Below are positions 1 to 9,917 of a DNA stretch of 64,000 nt, piece by piece. Origin of the DNA: Sorghum bicolor (Eukaryota > Streptophyta > Magnoliopsida > Poales > Poaceae); contig NC_012873.2 of the NCBI RefSeq assembly GCF_000003195.3, positions 23,781,317 through 23,845,316 of the forward strand, in the 5' to 3' direction. The position numbers were made by a program, and so were the translations under genes. The notes beneath the pieces are model-generated. The model made no database searches, had not been told where the DNA came from, and saw nothing but the letters and a program-made list of their open reading frames with translations. Within the stretch, counting starts at the first letter, position 1. The number at the start of each line of letters is the position of its first letter.

Positions 1-2
1 TC

Positions 3-1545
3 CCATGCCTCGTCGACCTGTTCCTGCGCCATGGGGGCTCCCTCGAGACCGTTGAGGACCTCATCCGCGGTCTCAAGGCACGGGCCGACCGGGAGATGGA
101 GCACTGGTGCCCCGATCGGATCCGCATCCGGGCTTCCCATGACCCGTCTGAGCCTAACATCTTCCTGGACGATAGGAAGGAGGCGGAGAAGTGGGAACAC
201 GTCGAGGAACTCTGCCTTTGGATGAAGCATGTGGTGGGGCTCCTCACAGACGTTATCAACAACGGGCTCGGGCCGGCTTATTTCGTAAGTGTTTTTCGAT
301 CTTCAATCCTCGTGGAGCCTTTCATTTTTGTGCTCTAACCGTTCGATCTTTGGTTCGCAGGACATGAAAGAGACCTCCCGCATCAAGTCTAGAATCATTC
401 ATGCCACGAGAGGTGGTTGGGAGCAGCTCCCCCTCCTTAAGGATCAACTCCTCGAGTCGCAGGAGAAACTCCTCAAGACTTATAAAGAGCTCATAGCGCT
501 CGGGGAGGAGAAGAAGGCGAAGGAAGCTGCTTTGGCTGAGGCTCGGGAGGCCTCGAGGAAGGCGGAGGAGGAGGCGACGCTGCTGCGGGAGCGGGCTCTG
601 ACGGTTGAGGAGGCCGCATCCAGAGCCCGGGAGGAGGCCCTATCCTTCAAGAGCGTCATCGCGGACCTGGACAAGGAGAAGGGCCTTCTCAAGACCGACC
701 TGGACTCCCTCCGGGAGTCCTTCCAAAAGATGAAGGTGGAGCACGTGAGCGGCGAGATCGCCAGGAGCGCCGCGGAGGAAGCCAAGAGGAAGGCCCTCGA
801 AGATCTCGAGGCGGAGCGGGCTCAATCCCGCAGGCTCTCTGACGACGTCGAACGTCTGAAGGGAGAGCTACTGGAGAAGAGTGGGGCCATTGCTCAGGCT
901 GGCAAGGTGATCGAAGATCTCCGCGTTGCCAACACCGAGCTGGCCCGTTCCAACAGAGAGATTGAGAGGGCCAACACCAGATTAGTCGGTGAGAACACGG
1001 CCCTGGTGGAGAGCATCAGAGGTATGTTTCCTTTGTTGAATTTCTTTTTCGAGGAGTGCTTGAGTTTTTTCTAAAGCTTCCTTGTATTGGCATTTATAGG
1101 GCTCAAGGACGAACTCCTAGCAGCTCAGGCCGAGGCCCGTAATGCTAAGGCCCAGCTCGAGGCGGAGGTCGCTTTGAACCGTCGTGTGCGGACGGCGATA
1201 AGCGACCTCTCGACCTCATGGGAGGTCGAGCCTATGGACGAGTCGAGGGAGGGAGCTCGAGGCGATGCACGGGTCGACCAGCTGTGCTATTTGGGCGCGA
1301 CGCTGAGAGACCGGGTGCGGGACGCCCTCCACATCGGGGTGAAGCGGGCGATGGCAGTTGTCTGCTCGGGCTTCTCCTATGACATGGAGGTGGTGTCCCA
1401 CGGCTTCGTCACCGACATTTCCATGATCGACGCGGAGAACGAAGAGAGGCTCCACGCCTTGATCGACGACGCGGAGGCTCCTGGAGAGAGGCTGGCCAAG
1501 CTTTTTGAGCCTGAGGTGCTTCCTCCTGAAGCTGGCTCGGACTGA
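3..1545 (+). CDS. Antisense gene of element A: three-exon coiled-coil protein, 5' partial
   Basis: Three exons join in frame: 3-284, 361-1021 and 1100-1545, with GT-AG introns of 76 bp (gtaagt to cag) and 78 bp (gtatgt to tag). The frame is open from the window edge to the stop at 1543-1545, giving about 462 residues with the start outside the window. The first exon resembles the end of a retrotransposon-associated domain of grass genomes. About 200 residues of exon 2 are an Ala/Glu/Arg-rich heptad coiled coil. The last exon ends in a globular acidic segment. It runs opposite to pol and converges on it at 2103. Antisense extra ORFs downstream of pol are known in Tat elements such as maize Grande. 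The function is unknown. A host gene is less likely given the position. It has no stop, unlike the sense gag-pol of the same copy. Confidence 0.75.
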
Positions 1546-2102
1546 GGCCTGCGAGCCTGCTCAGGGCGCCTGGGGCCCCTTGTATGATACTTTATTAATT
1601 CTGCTGTTAGGTGATACAGTATCTTTTTGTGATTGTTAAATGCTTATTTGTCTTTCCGCTCGAGGTTTTTTTGTTTCTCTTTGTTCCTATGTTTGTATCC
1701 CTTGCTCGATCTTTCGTCAAAAACAACCTCGATCACCTCAAGGGTGAGGAAGTGAGTAGAATTTCCGTAGCCCGGGGGCGTGGGAGTTCTCCGGCTCGTT
1801 ATCCCTCGGCCTTTGAGGGGCTCGAGGTGCCTTAGCTACTCGAACCGTGCAAGGTTTATTAAGTAAGAAAAGAAAATTTCTTGGCTTTTTCGACGTTTGG
1901 GGGGGGGTCGTCCCCCTGGTAGCCCCCGAGGGGGTGTTGACTATGATGGGTCATAGTCGGTGCCCCCTTCTAACATCGAGATTATGACTTGTAAATCTTT
2001 TGGCGCAAAAAGAAGTTGCTCGAGGGAAAGACTTTATTTATTCATTCATTCGTTTACAAAGTCTTGGTACAAAATGTACGTAGGAACATAAGCTTAGAAC
2101 TT
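1546..2102. other. Convergent gap between the antisense gene and pol of element A
   Basis: This stretch separates the 3' ends of two converging genes and should hold both polyadenylation regions. I see no ORF of note. It is pyrimidine-rich near 1600-1700 and carries the hairpin cluster at 1903-1958. Confidence 0.6.
1903..1958. repeat. Hairpin cluster at the pol/antisense-gene junction (element A)
   Basis: Two G5/C5 inverted repeats (1903-1916 with loop tcgt, and C5-ga-G5 at 1923-1934) are followed by a perfect hairpin at 1939-1958: an 8-bp stem GACTATGA/TCATAGTC around TGGG. The location matches the paired hairpins of elements C and D. A role in 3' end formation of either transcript is inference. 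Confidence 0.6.
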
Positions 2103-3398
2103 CTAGGGGTAGAATCGACGTAGCAGTTCGATGTTCCATGCGTTGGTGAAGACTGCTCCCTTCTCGTCCGCCAACTTGTACGTTCCCGGCTTCAGGACCT
2201 CGGCCACCACATACGGGCCTTCCCAAGGTGGAGTCAACTTGTGGCGTCCTTGATTGCTTTGCCGGTGTCGTAGGACAAGGTCGCCCACGTTGAGGTCCCT
2301 CTTGCGCACGTGCTTGTCGTGGTAGAATCGAAGTTTCTGCAGATATCTGGCGGAGTTGAGGAGGGCCATGTCTCGAGCCTCCTCGAGTTGGTCGACCGCG
2401 TTTTCTTGAGTCTCCTGATTGGATTGCTCATTGTATGCCTTGAGTCGAGGTGACCCATACTCGAGGTCTGTGGGGAGGACAGCCTCGGAGCCGTAGACCA
2501 TGAAGAATGGGGTGTACTTTGTGGCCCTGCTTGGTGTTGTCCTTAGACTCCATAGGACCGAGGAAAGCTCCTCGACCCAATTCTTGCCAAATTTCTTCAA
2601 ACGATTGTAGATCCTTGGCTTGAGTCCTTGCAAAATCATGCCATTGGCACGCTCGACCTGGCCGTTAGTTCGAGGGTGGGCTACTGCAGACCAGTTCACA
2701 CGGATGTGATGCTGATCGCAGAAGTCCAAGAACTTTTTTCCGGTGAACTGAGTGTCGTTGTCGGTGATGATGACATTGGGAATCCCAAATCGGTGGATTA
2801 TTTTGGTGAAGAAAAGGACGGCCTGCTCGGAGCGGATGTTGGTGATGGGTCGAGCCTCGATCCATTTGGAGAATTTGTCAATGGCCACCAGCAAGTGGGT
2901 GTACCCTCCTTTCGCCTTTTGTAGAGGTCCTACCAAATCGAGCCCCCACACAGAAAACGGCCAGGTAATGGGGATCATCTGAAGAGCGTGGCCGGGCATG
3001 TGCGTCTGCTTGGCGTAGAACTGGCACCCGTGGCACGAGCGAACGAGCTCGGTGGCATCCGCCACGGCCGTCGGCCAGTGGAAACCTTGTCGAAAAGCGT
3101 TTCCTACGAGGGTCCGTGGAGCAGCATGGTGGCCGCAAGCCCCCGAGTGTAGGTCCTCGAGGAGTTTTCGGCCTTCTTCCATGGTAATGCAACGCTGTAA
3201 GACCCCCGTCGGGCTTCGTCGATATAGTTCATTGTCTTCGCCATAGATCACATATGACTTGGCCCGTCGAGCGATACGACGGGCCTCTGACCGATCTTCC
3301 GGCAGTTCGTCGCGGATTAGGCAGTCGAGGTATGGCGTGCGCCAGTCGAATGGTCGACCAGGCTGCCGCTCTACCTCCATCACTTCAGCCGCCATCAA
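2103..3398 (-). CDS. Element A integrase, C-terminal part of pol
   Basis: Open frame of about 431 residues. In order it has an HHCC zinc-binding region (HSGACGHH followed by CHGC), then the DDE core: first Asp in GLDLVGP, second Asp in ITDNDTQF, Glu in NGQVERAN, so the catalytic triad looks intact. The C-terminal part has the GPYVV-like motif of gypsy integrases and ends in an RRFYP tail. No chromodomain is visible, as expected for Tat. This frame is shifted by one base from the RT frame at about 3396, so pol is interrupted here by an indel. The integrase inserts the cDNA copy into the nuclear genome. Confidence 0.88.
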   Translation of the reverse strand: MMAAEVMEVERQPGRPFDWRTPYLDCLIRDELPEDRSEARRIARRAKSYVIYGEDNELYRRSPTGVLQRCITMEEGRKLLEDLHSGACGHHAAPRTLVGNAFRQGFHWPTAVADATELVRSCHGCQFYAKQTHMPGHALQMIPITWPFSVWGLDLVGPLQKAKGGYTHLLVAIDKFSKWIEARPITNIRSEQAVLFFTKIIHRFGIPNVIITDNDTQFTGKKFLDFCDQHHIRVNWSAVAHPRTNGQVERANGMILQGLKPRIYNRLKKFGKNWVEELSSVLWSLRTTPSRATKYTPFFMVYGSEAVLPTDLEYGSPRLKAYNEQSNQETQENAVDQLEEARDMALLNSARYLQKLRFYHDKHVRKRDLNVGDLVLRHRQSNQGRHKLTPPWEGPYVVAEVLKPGTYKLADEKGAVFTNAWNIELLRRFYP

Positions 3399-5323
3399 GA
3401 GTGTGTCGACGGTGTTGGTTGGCTGGGCAGGAGCTGCGTCGATGCCAGCCCCTGGCCTAAGTCGACGGATGGCTCGTGGAGATCTCTCGAGAACGCGTCA
3501 GGCGGCACCGTGCCTCGAGTTGATGCGATCTTGGCGAGTTCGTCGGCTGCCTCGTTGTAGCGTCGGGCGACATGGACAAGCTCGAGACCATGGAATTTGT
3601 CCTCGAGTCGACGGACTTCTTTGTAGTACGCCTCCATTTTCGGGTCGTGGCAGCTCGAGGTTTTCATTACTTGGTCGATGACGAGTTGGGAGTCACCTCG
3701 GACGTCGAGGCGTCGGACTCCTAACTCGATGGCAATCTTGAGACCATTGACGAGGGCCTCGTATTCTGCGACATTGTTAGACGCGGCAAAATGGGTCCTG
3801 ATTATATACCTCATGTGGACGCCCAAGGGTGAGATGAACAGCAGGCCGGCCCCGGCCCCTGTTTTCATGAGTGACCCATCAAAATACATCGTCCACAGCT
3901 CCGCCTGGTCCTGAGTCGGGGGAAGCTGGGAGTGTGTCCATTCTGCGATGAAGTCTACCAGGGCCTGCGATTTGATGGCCTTGCGAGGCGCGTAAGTGAG
4001 AGTCTCACTCATGAGCTCGACCGACCATTTTGCTATTCTTCCCGTGGCCTCTTTGCTCTGGATTATTTCGCCTAAGGGGAAAGACGAGACCACCGTGATG
4101 GGGTGGCCAAGAAAGTAGTGTCGCAGCTTACGGCGGGCAAGGATTACGGCATAGATCAGCTTCTGGATTTGGGGATAACGTGCCTTGGTCTCCGAAAGCA
4201 CCTCACTGACGAAATAAACTGGCCTCTGGACTGGTAGCGCATGTCCCTCCTCCCGGCTTTCGACCACCACCGCTGCGCTGACGACCTGGGTCGTCGACGC
4301 AACGTAGAGGAGGAGCGGTTCTGCAGGTTGAGGTGGGACCAGGACTGGTGCTGAGGTCAGCGTCTTCTTCAGCTTTTCGAGCGCTTCCTCGGCCTCGGGG
4401 GTCCCAGAAAAATGCTCGACTTTCTTCAGAAGTCGATACAATGGTAACGCCTTTTCTCCTAGTCTCGAGATGAAACGGCTTAGAGCCGCCAGGCATCCCG
4501 TGACTCTCTGCACACCCTTGATGTCCCGGACCGGCCCCATTCTCGTGATGGCCGAGACTTTCTCGGGGTTGGCCTCGATGCCACGCTGCGAAACAATGTA
4601 GCCCAAGAGCATGCCTCGAGGCACGCCGAAAACACACTTCTCGGGATTGAGCTTGATCTGGTTGGCGTGTAAACAGCTAAAAGCGATCTGAAGGTCCTGG
4701 ATCAGGTCCCATCGCCGCTTTGACTTGAAGACAATGTCGTCGACATAGGCCTCGACTGTCGACCCTATGTGTTCACCAAAAACGTGGAGCATGCAACGTT
4801 GGTATGTAGCTCCCGCGTTTCGAAGCCCAAATGGCATGGTCACATAGCAATACATCCCAAAAGGCGTGATGAAAGAGGTCGCGAGCTGGTCGGACTCCTT
4901 CATTTTTATTTGGTGGTAACCAGAATACGCATCAAGGAAAGAAAGGGTTTCACATCCCGCGGTAGAATCGACAATCTGATCAATACGTGGCAATGGAAAA
5001 GGAACTTTTGGACATGCTTTATTTAGACTAGTATAATTGACACACATCCTCATTTTCCCATTCTTTTTCTTAACTAATACAGGGTTTGCTAACCAGTCGG
5101 GATGATGAACCTCCTTGATGAATCCAGCCGTCAAAAGCTTGTGGACTTCCTCGCCAATGATCTTGCGCTTCTCCTCGTCGAATCGGCGCAACCGCTGCTT
5201 CACTGGCTTGGAACCAGCTCGAATCTCCAAGGAGTGCTCGGCGACTTCCCTCGGTATGCCTGGCATGTCCAAGGGACTCCATGCAAACATGTCGGCGTTT
5301 GCACGGAGAAAGTCGACGAGCAC
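3395..5323 (-). CDS. Element A reverse transcriptase, RNase H and second RNase H
   Basis: Open frame of about 642 residues. RT motifs run from the LVKKKNGKMRMCVNYT block to the catalytic YVDD in AYVDDIVFK, then the thumb. A first RNase H follows but looks degenerate: its opening Asp region reads LLLYVAST. A second RNase H of the plant/archaeal type comes next, with MYFDGSL, AEYEAL, VRGDSQLV and a final NEAADELA segment. A decayed first RNase H followed by a second one is known in Tat elements and supports the lineage call. The frame continues upstream through a TAG at 5332-5330 into the protease region, and ends by frameshift at about 3396. Confidence 0.9.
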   Translation of the reverse strand: MLVDFLRANADMFAWSPLDMPGIPREVAEHSLEIRAGSKPVKQRLRRFDEEKRKIIGEEVHKLLTAGFIKEVHHPDWLANPVLVKKKNGKMRMCVNYTSLNKACPKVPFPLPRIDQIVDSTAGCETLSFLDAYSGYHQIKMKESDQLATSFITPFGMYCYVTMPFGLRNAGATYQRCMLHVFGEHIGSTVEAYVDDIVFKSKRRWDLIQDLQIAFSCLHANQIKLNPEKCVFGVPRGMLLGYIVSQRGIEANPEKVSAITRMGPVRDIKGVQRVTGCLAALSRFISRLGEKALPLYRLLKKVEHFSGTPEAEEALEKLKKTLTSAPVLVPPQPAEPLLLYVASTTQVVSAAVVVESREEGHALPVQRPVYFVSEVLSETKARYPQIQKLIYAVILARRKLRHYFLGHPITVVSSFPLGEIIQSKEATGRIAKWSVELMSETLTYAPRKAIKSQALVDFIAEWTHSQLPPTQDQAELWTMYFDGSLMKTGAGAGLLFISPLGVHMRYIIRTHFAASNNVAEYEALVNGLKIAIELGVRRLDVRGDSQLVIDQVMKTSSCHDPKMEAYYKEVRRLEDKFHGLELVHVARRYNEAADELAKIASTRGTVPPDAFSRDLHEPSVDLGQGLASTQLLPSQPTPSTHS

Positions 5324-5329
5324 TGCTTC

Positions 5330-5677
5330 CTATTTGGGGTCGAGATCGGCGCTGATCGTCAGCACCTTGTCGTCGGAGTTGTTGGGGTCGAGTGGGATCT
5401 CCTTGGTTCCTTCTGCCGCCTCCAAGCTGCCCGCATGGCGCTTGGGCTCTGGAGCCTCAGCGGCCAGGGCCTCGAGCTTCGCGACGAGCTCGGTGGAGTT
5501 TTCGACCGCCTCCCCATACTCGACGCACTCGACATCGCACTCGTACGCGTGCTCGAAGGAGGAGCTGACGGTGATGACGCCTTTGGGACCGGGCATCTTC
5601 AGCTTCAAGTAGGTGTAGTTGGGTATAGCCATGAACTTGGCGTAGCCCGAGCGTCCAATGATGGCATGGTACGTGCC
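5330..5677 (-). pseudogene. Element A protease/RT linker, bounded by stops
   Basis: This stays in the same frame as gag upstream (across a TGA at 5680-5678) and RT downstream (across a TAG at 5332-5330). It holds the conserved GRxGYAKFMA-like block that follows the protease in Tat polyproteins and an acidic linker. Because the frame is unchanged across both stops, this is one gag-pol ORF broken by point mutations. Confidence 0.7.
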
Positions 5678-7633
5678 TCAGAATCCAACCACTTCAAAGG
5701 TGAGGGTCTCCTTCCTGAAGTTGGCCGCTGTGCCGAAGCAGACCGGTAAGTCGATTCGACCTACTGGTAGCGCCTTTTTCCCTGGCACGACGCCATGAAA
5801 ACCGCCGGCGCTTGGTTGGAGCTTCCCTCTATCTATGCCGAGGAGGTCGAGGGTCTCGAGGTAAATGATGTTGAGGCTGCTGCCACCATCGATCAGCACT
5901 TTTGAGAGCTGTGTGTTGACGATGATCGGGTCGACGACGAGCGGGTAGACACCTGGGGCGACTACCTTGTCGGGGTGGTCCTCTCGATCGAAAGTGATGG
6001 GAGTGCTTGACCAGCTGAGGTACTGGGGCATCGCCATTCTTGTCGCGAAGACCTCGCGACGCTCCTTTTTGCACTGCCTCGTGGTTAACTGAGTCGAGGG
6101 CCCGCCGTAGATCATGTAGCAGTCGTGGACGGCGGGGAAGCCGTCATCGTCTTTGTTGTCCTCCTTGTTGCCGCCCTTCTCTTTCTTGGAGTCGTCACAC
6201 GCATCCTTCTTGAACCCTAGACCGTCGAAATGCTTTTTCAGCATACGACAGTCCTTGAGCTTGTGGTTGGCGCCTCCCTTATGGTAAGGGCACGGCTCTT
6301 CTAGCATCTTGTCGAAGACGCCTCCCTCCGGAGGGCCTCGAGGCTTCTTTCGTTCCATGGCGGCGACAAGGTTGTTGTCGGAATCTTCCCGCTGAAACTG
6401 CCGTGCTTTCTGCTTCTTTTTATTCTTCTTGAGGCCTCGACTGGGGGTTCCATCTTCATCGGCAGGCCGCATGCCTTTCCCCCCTTCACAGCTGAAGAAT
6501 GCGCCGACTGCCTCCTCCCTAGCCGCGTAGTTTGCCAGTACGTCCATCAACTCATCGACGGTCTGAGGGCGATTCCAGCCCAGTTCCCGCACTAAGTCTC
6601 GACTGGTGGTACCAAAGACGAAAGCCAGGATGATGTCTTGGTCGGGGATGTGCGGCAGCTCAGTGGGCTGCTTCGAGAAGCGTCGAGCGTACTCTTGAAG
6701 AGTTTCTCCTGACTTCTGTTTGCACTTGCTGAGGTCCCACGAGTTCCCGGGCCGTATGTAGGTCCCTTTGAAATTACCCTCGAAAACCCTGACCAGATCA
6801 ACCCAGTTGTGGATCTGACCAGCGGGAAGTTCCTCGAGCCATCGACGGGCGGTGTCGGAGAGGAATAGCGGTAGCTGCCTTATGATGGCTCGATCGACCC
6901 CTCGAGCTCCCCCCAACTGACAGGCCAACCTAAAATCAGCTAACCACAATTCTGGTTTGGTTTCACCATTGTATTTCGTGATGCTGGTCGGGGGTCGGAA
7001 CGGACTGGGCAAGGGCGTGCTGCGGATCGCCCTACTGAACACTCGTGGGCTCGGTGGCTCGGGGGCCACCCGATCTTCGTCGCTGTCGTACCTCCCACCG
7101 CGATGTGCGCTGTAACCGCGTTCTTCCACGTCTCCGTGCCGGCGGCGTCGATTCTCTTCGATGTCATGCCGCGCGTCGTGTCGACGCTGATTGTCGACGG
7201 GGAGAACGAGAGTGGTCTTTCTGCCTCGAGGTGGAGGCTGTTGATGGACTGACACCTCCTTTTTATTTTGAGGCCGCTCGTCGCGCTTTTTAGTGGCAGC
7301 TCCTCGTCGTCGAGAAGCTGAGCTTTCGGCTTGTTGAACTGCCGCCACCTGGAGCAGGGTCTGTACCTCGTCTCGAATGCGTCGAGCCTGGGAGTTCGAT
7401 GGCTCTGGCATGTTGTGCAGCAGCATCGTCGCCGCCACTACGTTTTGGCCTACTCGAGGGAAGCGGCTGACGGGCTGCTCTGGCTCTGCGTCTCCGACGA
7501 TTTGTCGATGCACCTCTCGAGCACGCCTGCGAACACTTCCGCCCGGCGGATACGGCAAGTCTTGCTCAAGGATTTGCTCAAGCAGGACGAGGCGCTCTCG
7601 GTCTTCGTCAAGCTTCATCTTGAGCTCTCGCAA
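5678..7633 (-). CDS. Element A gag (capsid, nucleocapsid region) and protease
   Basis: Open frame of about 651 residues forming most of gag. It contains a retrotransposon gag core (WLADFRLACQL through RRWLEELPAG and LQEYARRFSKQ), a Lys-rich region with a CPYHKGGANHKLKDC zinc-knuckle-like motif, and a retropepsin-like site VLIDGGSSLNI, where DGG replaces the usual DSG or DTG. The segment is in frame with 7712-8482 upstream across a TAG (7638-7636) and a TGA (7714-7712), and with 5330-5677 downstream. No ATG follows the TAG directly, so this is not an independent start but an interrupted polyprotein. Confidence 0.85.
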   Translation of the reverse strand: MRELKMKLDEDRERLVLLEQILEQDLPYPPGGSVRRRAREVHRQIVGDAEPEQPVSRFPRVGQNVVAATMLLHNMPEPSNSQARRIRDEVQTLLQVAAVQQAESSASRRRGAATKKRDERPQNKKEVSVHQQPPPRGRKTTLVLPVDNQRRHDARHDIEENRRRRHGDVEERGYSAHRGGRYDSDEDRVAPEPPSPRVFSRAIRSTPLPSPFRPPTSITKYNGETKPELWLADFRLACQLGGARGVDRAIIRQLPLFLSDTARRWLEELPAGQIHNWVDLVRVFEGNFKGTYIRPGNSWDLSKCKQKSGETLQEYARRFSKQPTELPHIPDQDIILAFVFGTTSRDLVRELGWNRPQTVDELMDVLANYAAREEAVGAFFSCEGGKGMRPADEDGTPSRGLKKNKKKQKARQFQREDSDNNLVAAMERKKPRGPPEGGVFDKMLEEPCPYHKGGANHKLKDCRMLKKHFDGLGFKKDACDDSKKEKGGNKEDNKDDDGFPAVHDCYMIYGGPSTQLTTRQCKKERREVFATRMAMPQYLSWSSTPITFDREDHPDKVVAPGVYPLVVDPIIVNTQLSKVLIDGGSSLNIIYLETLDLLGIDRGKLQPSAGGFHGVVPGKKALPVGRIDLPVCFGTAANFRKETLTFEVVGF

Positions 7634-7711
7634 CTACGCTAGCTGTGCAGCCTTGTCTTCTTGTGGAGGGGGGTCGACCTGCCCGTCGTGCCTAGGCGTC
7701 CTGGGGTCTTC

Positions 7712-8482
7712 TCATGCCGCGGGGGCCCGACCGCCCGCAGCAGCATCTCGCGTCTCGTCGGTAGTTTCTACCGCCCCGTCGATGTGATAGCATTCCCTTG
7801 TAGGGTCGTAGCTATCGGTTTCGGAGTCGGAGTCCGGTTCGGCGGCGTAGAAACATCCACGTCCCTCCTCCAGCAGCCGCTGCCTGAGTGAGGTGATCAT
7901 GTATCGTCCGGGGCCTAGACGACGGATTCCTCGTACCCGGGAAAGATCCGGCAGCTCGGACGTCGGTCGCTGCGCTTCAGTGTCATGTGGGAGGACCATT
8001 GGTCTTTCCACGTATGTCTGGGTGTTTGGGCATATCGCCCTGGCGAGCGATGCCATGGCGTTGTCCAATCCGAATGGCAGTGCCCTTCTTGGAGTGAACA
8101 ACCCATGTGGAAGCAGCCTAGCAGCGGTGGGGGAGAGCGCGTGGGATGCGTCCGCTCTCGTGGTTGTGCGGCGCTGAGCCCTCGCGCTCGTTGCTTCGAC
8201 ACATGGTGCTGCCGACTTGTGGCCCGCTTCTTGCTTCGCACGAGTTGTTGGTCGTGATGAAGCAGAGGGGCCGCGGTGGTGCTGTCCGCGCCTCTTCTTA
8301 GGCGGGGAGGCGTGGTGGTGAGGGCGTCTCGGGGCCCTCAACCGTGCTGGCGCAACGCGGGCTCCTCCTGGTCCTCTGACTGAGAGCAAGATCATGTCAT
8401 AGCCGGAGCCCGTAGACATGAACTCGAGACTCCCAAACCAAATCACCGTGGAGCGCGGAATCGGCGAGGCGAGAGTAGCCAT
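7712..8482 (-). CDS. Element A gag N-terminal part
   Basis: The first plausible ATG is at 8482-8480, just inside the element after the primer-binding site. An upstream in-frame stretch reaches into the LTR and is probably untranslated. About 256 residues follow, rich in Arg, Pro and Ser and of low complexity, ending at a TGA at 7714-7712. The same frame continues as gag beyond that stop. The matching leader is seen in fragment A' at 18787-18928, which confirms it belongs to this family. Confidence 0.6.
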   Translation of the reverse strand: MATLASPIPRSTVIWFGSLEFMSTGSGYDMILLSVRGPGGARVAPARLRAPRRPHHHASPPKKRRGQHHRGPSASSRPTTRAKQEAGHKSAAPCVEATSARAQRRTTTRADASHALSPTAARLLPHGLFTPRRALPFGLDNAMASLARAICPNTQTYVERPMVLPHDTEAQRPTSELPDLSRVRGIRRLGPGRYMITSLRQRLLEEGRGCFYAAEPDSDSETDSYDPTRECYHIDGAVETTDETRDAAAGGRAPAA

Positions 8483-8520
8483 CTGGAAAGGAGTGGGAAA
8501 TCGATGAAAAACACGCAAGA

Positions 8521-8538
8521 CCCCTACCTGGCGTGCCA
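8521..8538 (-). other. Primer-binding site of element A
   Basis: On the minus strand TGGCACGCCAGGTAGGGG starts two bases after the LTR end (CCGACA, then GT). Elements C and D carry a related site (TGGCACGCC or TGGCACACC) in the same place. I do not assign the tRNA. Confidence 0.7.
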
Positions 8539-8540
8539 AC

Positions 8541-9575
8541 TGTCGGTGTTTTCCCCACGGGTGGTCACACCAACGAGTAAATTTGTATGCGTGCTCCCTT
8601 TCCCAGATGGTGATGCAAGAAGACACAGAGATTTATCCTGGTTCGGGCAAGGGAAGGCCCTACGTCCAGCGGGGGGGGGGAGAGTTTGTATTATCTTGCA
8701 CCTAAGTGCTTGTACAGGGGTGAATACAAGCGCGGTATGAAGTGTGTCGTTCTACTGCGTATGAGCGTGGTGTTCTCCTCTGTTCTGTTCCTGAGTCCCT
8801 CCTTTTATAGTTCCAAGGAGAGACCCAGGGTACATGTATAGGCGTCAGAATAGGAGCCGGTAGCAGTATGGAGCGCTGACCTACTCGAGGCTTCCGTACC
8901 GGCATAGCCTCGAGCCGTCCCGTCTTGATAGCCTGGTGATGATTATGCCTGCCCCTGCATTCTGCTCTGCGCGCCGTCTTGTACTGGTTCGACGGTCGCA
9001 TGCTCGTACGGTTTGGCGGCAAATCCGGCGGAGTGGTTGCGGTGTGACCAGTCGACGTTCGACCGTCCCCAGGAAGGAACCATGTTAAGTCGAGGGTCGG
9101 ACGCCGTACGACGTCCTGACGTCGGAGCGCTGACCTTGGCTACCTCGAGGGGGTCTTGATTAGACGTGCCATCTCTGTTTCCTACGTCCTGACACGCCCT
9201 GGGCCGTTTGGTGGGGAAGGCTGCAAAAAGATCGTTGGGACGGATGCATGTTCCCTATCACGCCTCCCGTGACTCGTGTGTTAGGTGGGGAGGCATCAGG
9301 CGCATTTAATGCCCCGGCTCGCGTGCGCGTGTCAGGCGGCGGGCGGCGTCCTTACGCTCGACGCCTCCCGGTTCGCGTGAGCCTGTTCCGTATTCGACGG
9401 TTACCAGAGCTCGACGCCTGATTGATTCGCTCGACGCTATTTCCGTCTTCGAGGCTGTGGCCGTCGATGGCTGCGCCTACGTACGGATGGAGCGTCGAAT
9501 CGAGGGTCTCGTCCTACGTACGGATAACCTTGTTATATGTGTTGGTGAGGGTACCCCCTGTTGATACCCTCGACA
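8541..9575 (-). repeat. 5' LTR of element A (1035 bp)
   Basis: On the minus strand it starts TGTCGAGGG and ends ACCGACA, giving terminal inverted repeats TGTCG/CGACA. The boundary at 9575 is fixed by the start of element B LTR sequence (agaggctctc), which continues the same way at 16311. The other boundary is fixed by the primer-binding site. A related LTR in opposite orientation starts at 17782. Confidence 0.88.
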
Positions 9576-9901
9576 AGAGGCTCTCTCCTCCAGGGGCCAG
9601 GGGGTCTGGTTTTATAGTCCCTTCAAGTGAATATGGGCCGTTGGATCAAACCGACATTGATTGAACGGTTATCCTTGATCCTTTAGGTCGGTGGAGATCT
9701 TTCCCAAGAGAGAGTCCTGTTTGGACTCCACATGGGGGCGGGCGGTCTTCCGTATTCCCTGATAACCCCCTACAGAAATAGACAAACACCAAAACTCGTG
9801 GAATTCTGTTAGATAAAACCCTAAGTCTGGATGTTGATTTCATTTAGATCCTTTTCTTTGTTTATTTGATAATTAAATTTGATACTTAAGGACCATCAAC
9901 A
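9576..9901 (-). repeat. Truncated 3' LTR of element B
   Basis: Minus-strand start TGTTGATGGTCC at 9901, matching the middle LTR start at 16773. It covers 326 bp against 463 bp of the matching part of the middle LTR (16311-16773). The gap is one deletion of about 137 bp around 9740. The rest should lie beyond the left end of element A. Confidence 0.85.
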
Positions 9902-9917
9902 AACTCCCCCAAGCTTA
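9902..9917 (-). other. Polypurine tract next to the B 3' LTR
   Basis: The minus strand reads AAGCTTGGGGGAGTT directly before the LTR start. It primes plus-strand cDNA synthesis. The same tract sits at 16774-16789 next to the middle LTR. Confidence 0.85.

Larger units (their letters stand above)
1..9575 (-). mobile_element. Element A: Tat-type Ty3/gypsy retrotransposon, 3' end outside the window
   Basis: Read on the minus strand the order is LTR (9575-8541), primer-binding site, gag, protease, RT, RNase H, second RNase H, integrase, then a plus-strand antisense gene (3-1545). The second RNase H before integrase and the antisense ORF after pol are marks of the plant Tat lineage. The 3' LTR and polypurine tract must lie left of position 1. 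The 5' LTR abuts a truncated LTR of element B at 9576, so A seems to have inserted into B. The gag-pol frame has four in-frame stops and one frameshift. Confidence 0.88.

Noticed and set aside
480..825. Minus-strand frames opposite the coiled-coil gene
   Set aside because: They mirror the biased codons of the spliced plus-strand gene and have no motif of their own.
5102..5749. Plus-strand frames of 165-215 codons
   Set aside because: They are antisense shadows of the gag-pol of element A, which has clear RT and protease motifs.
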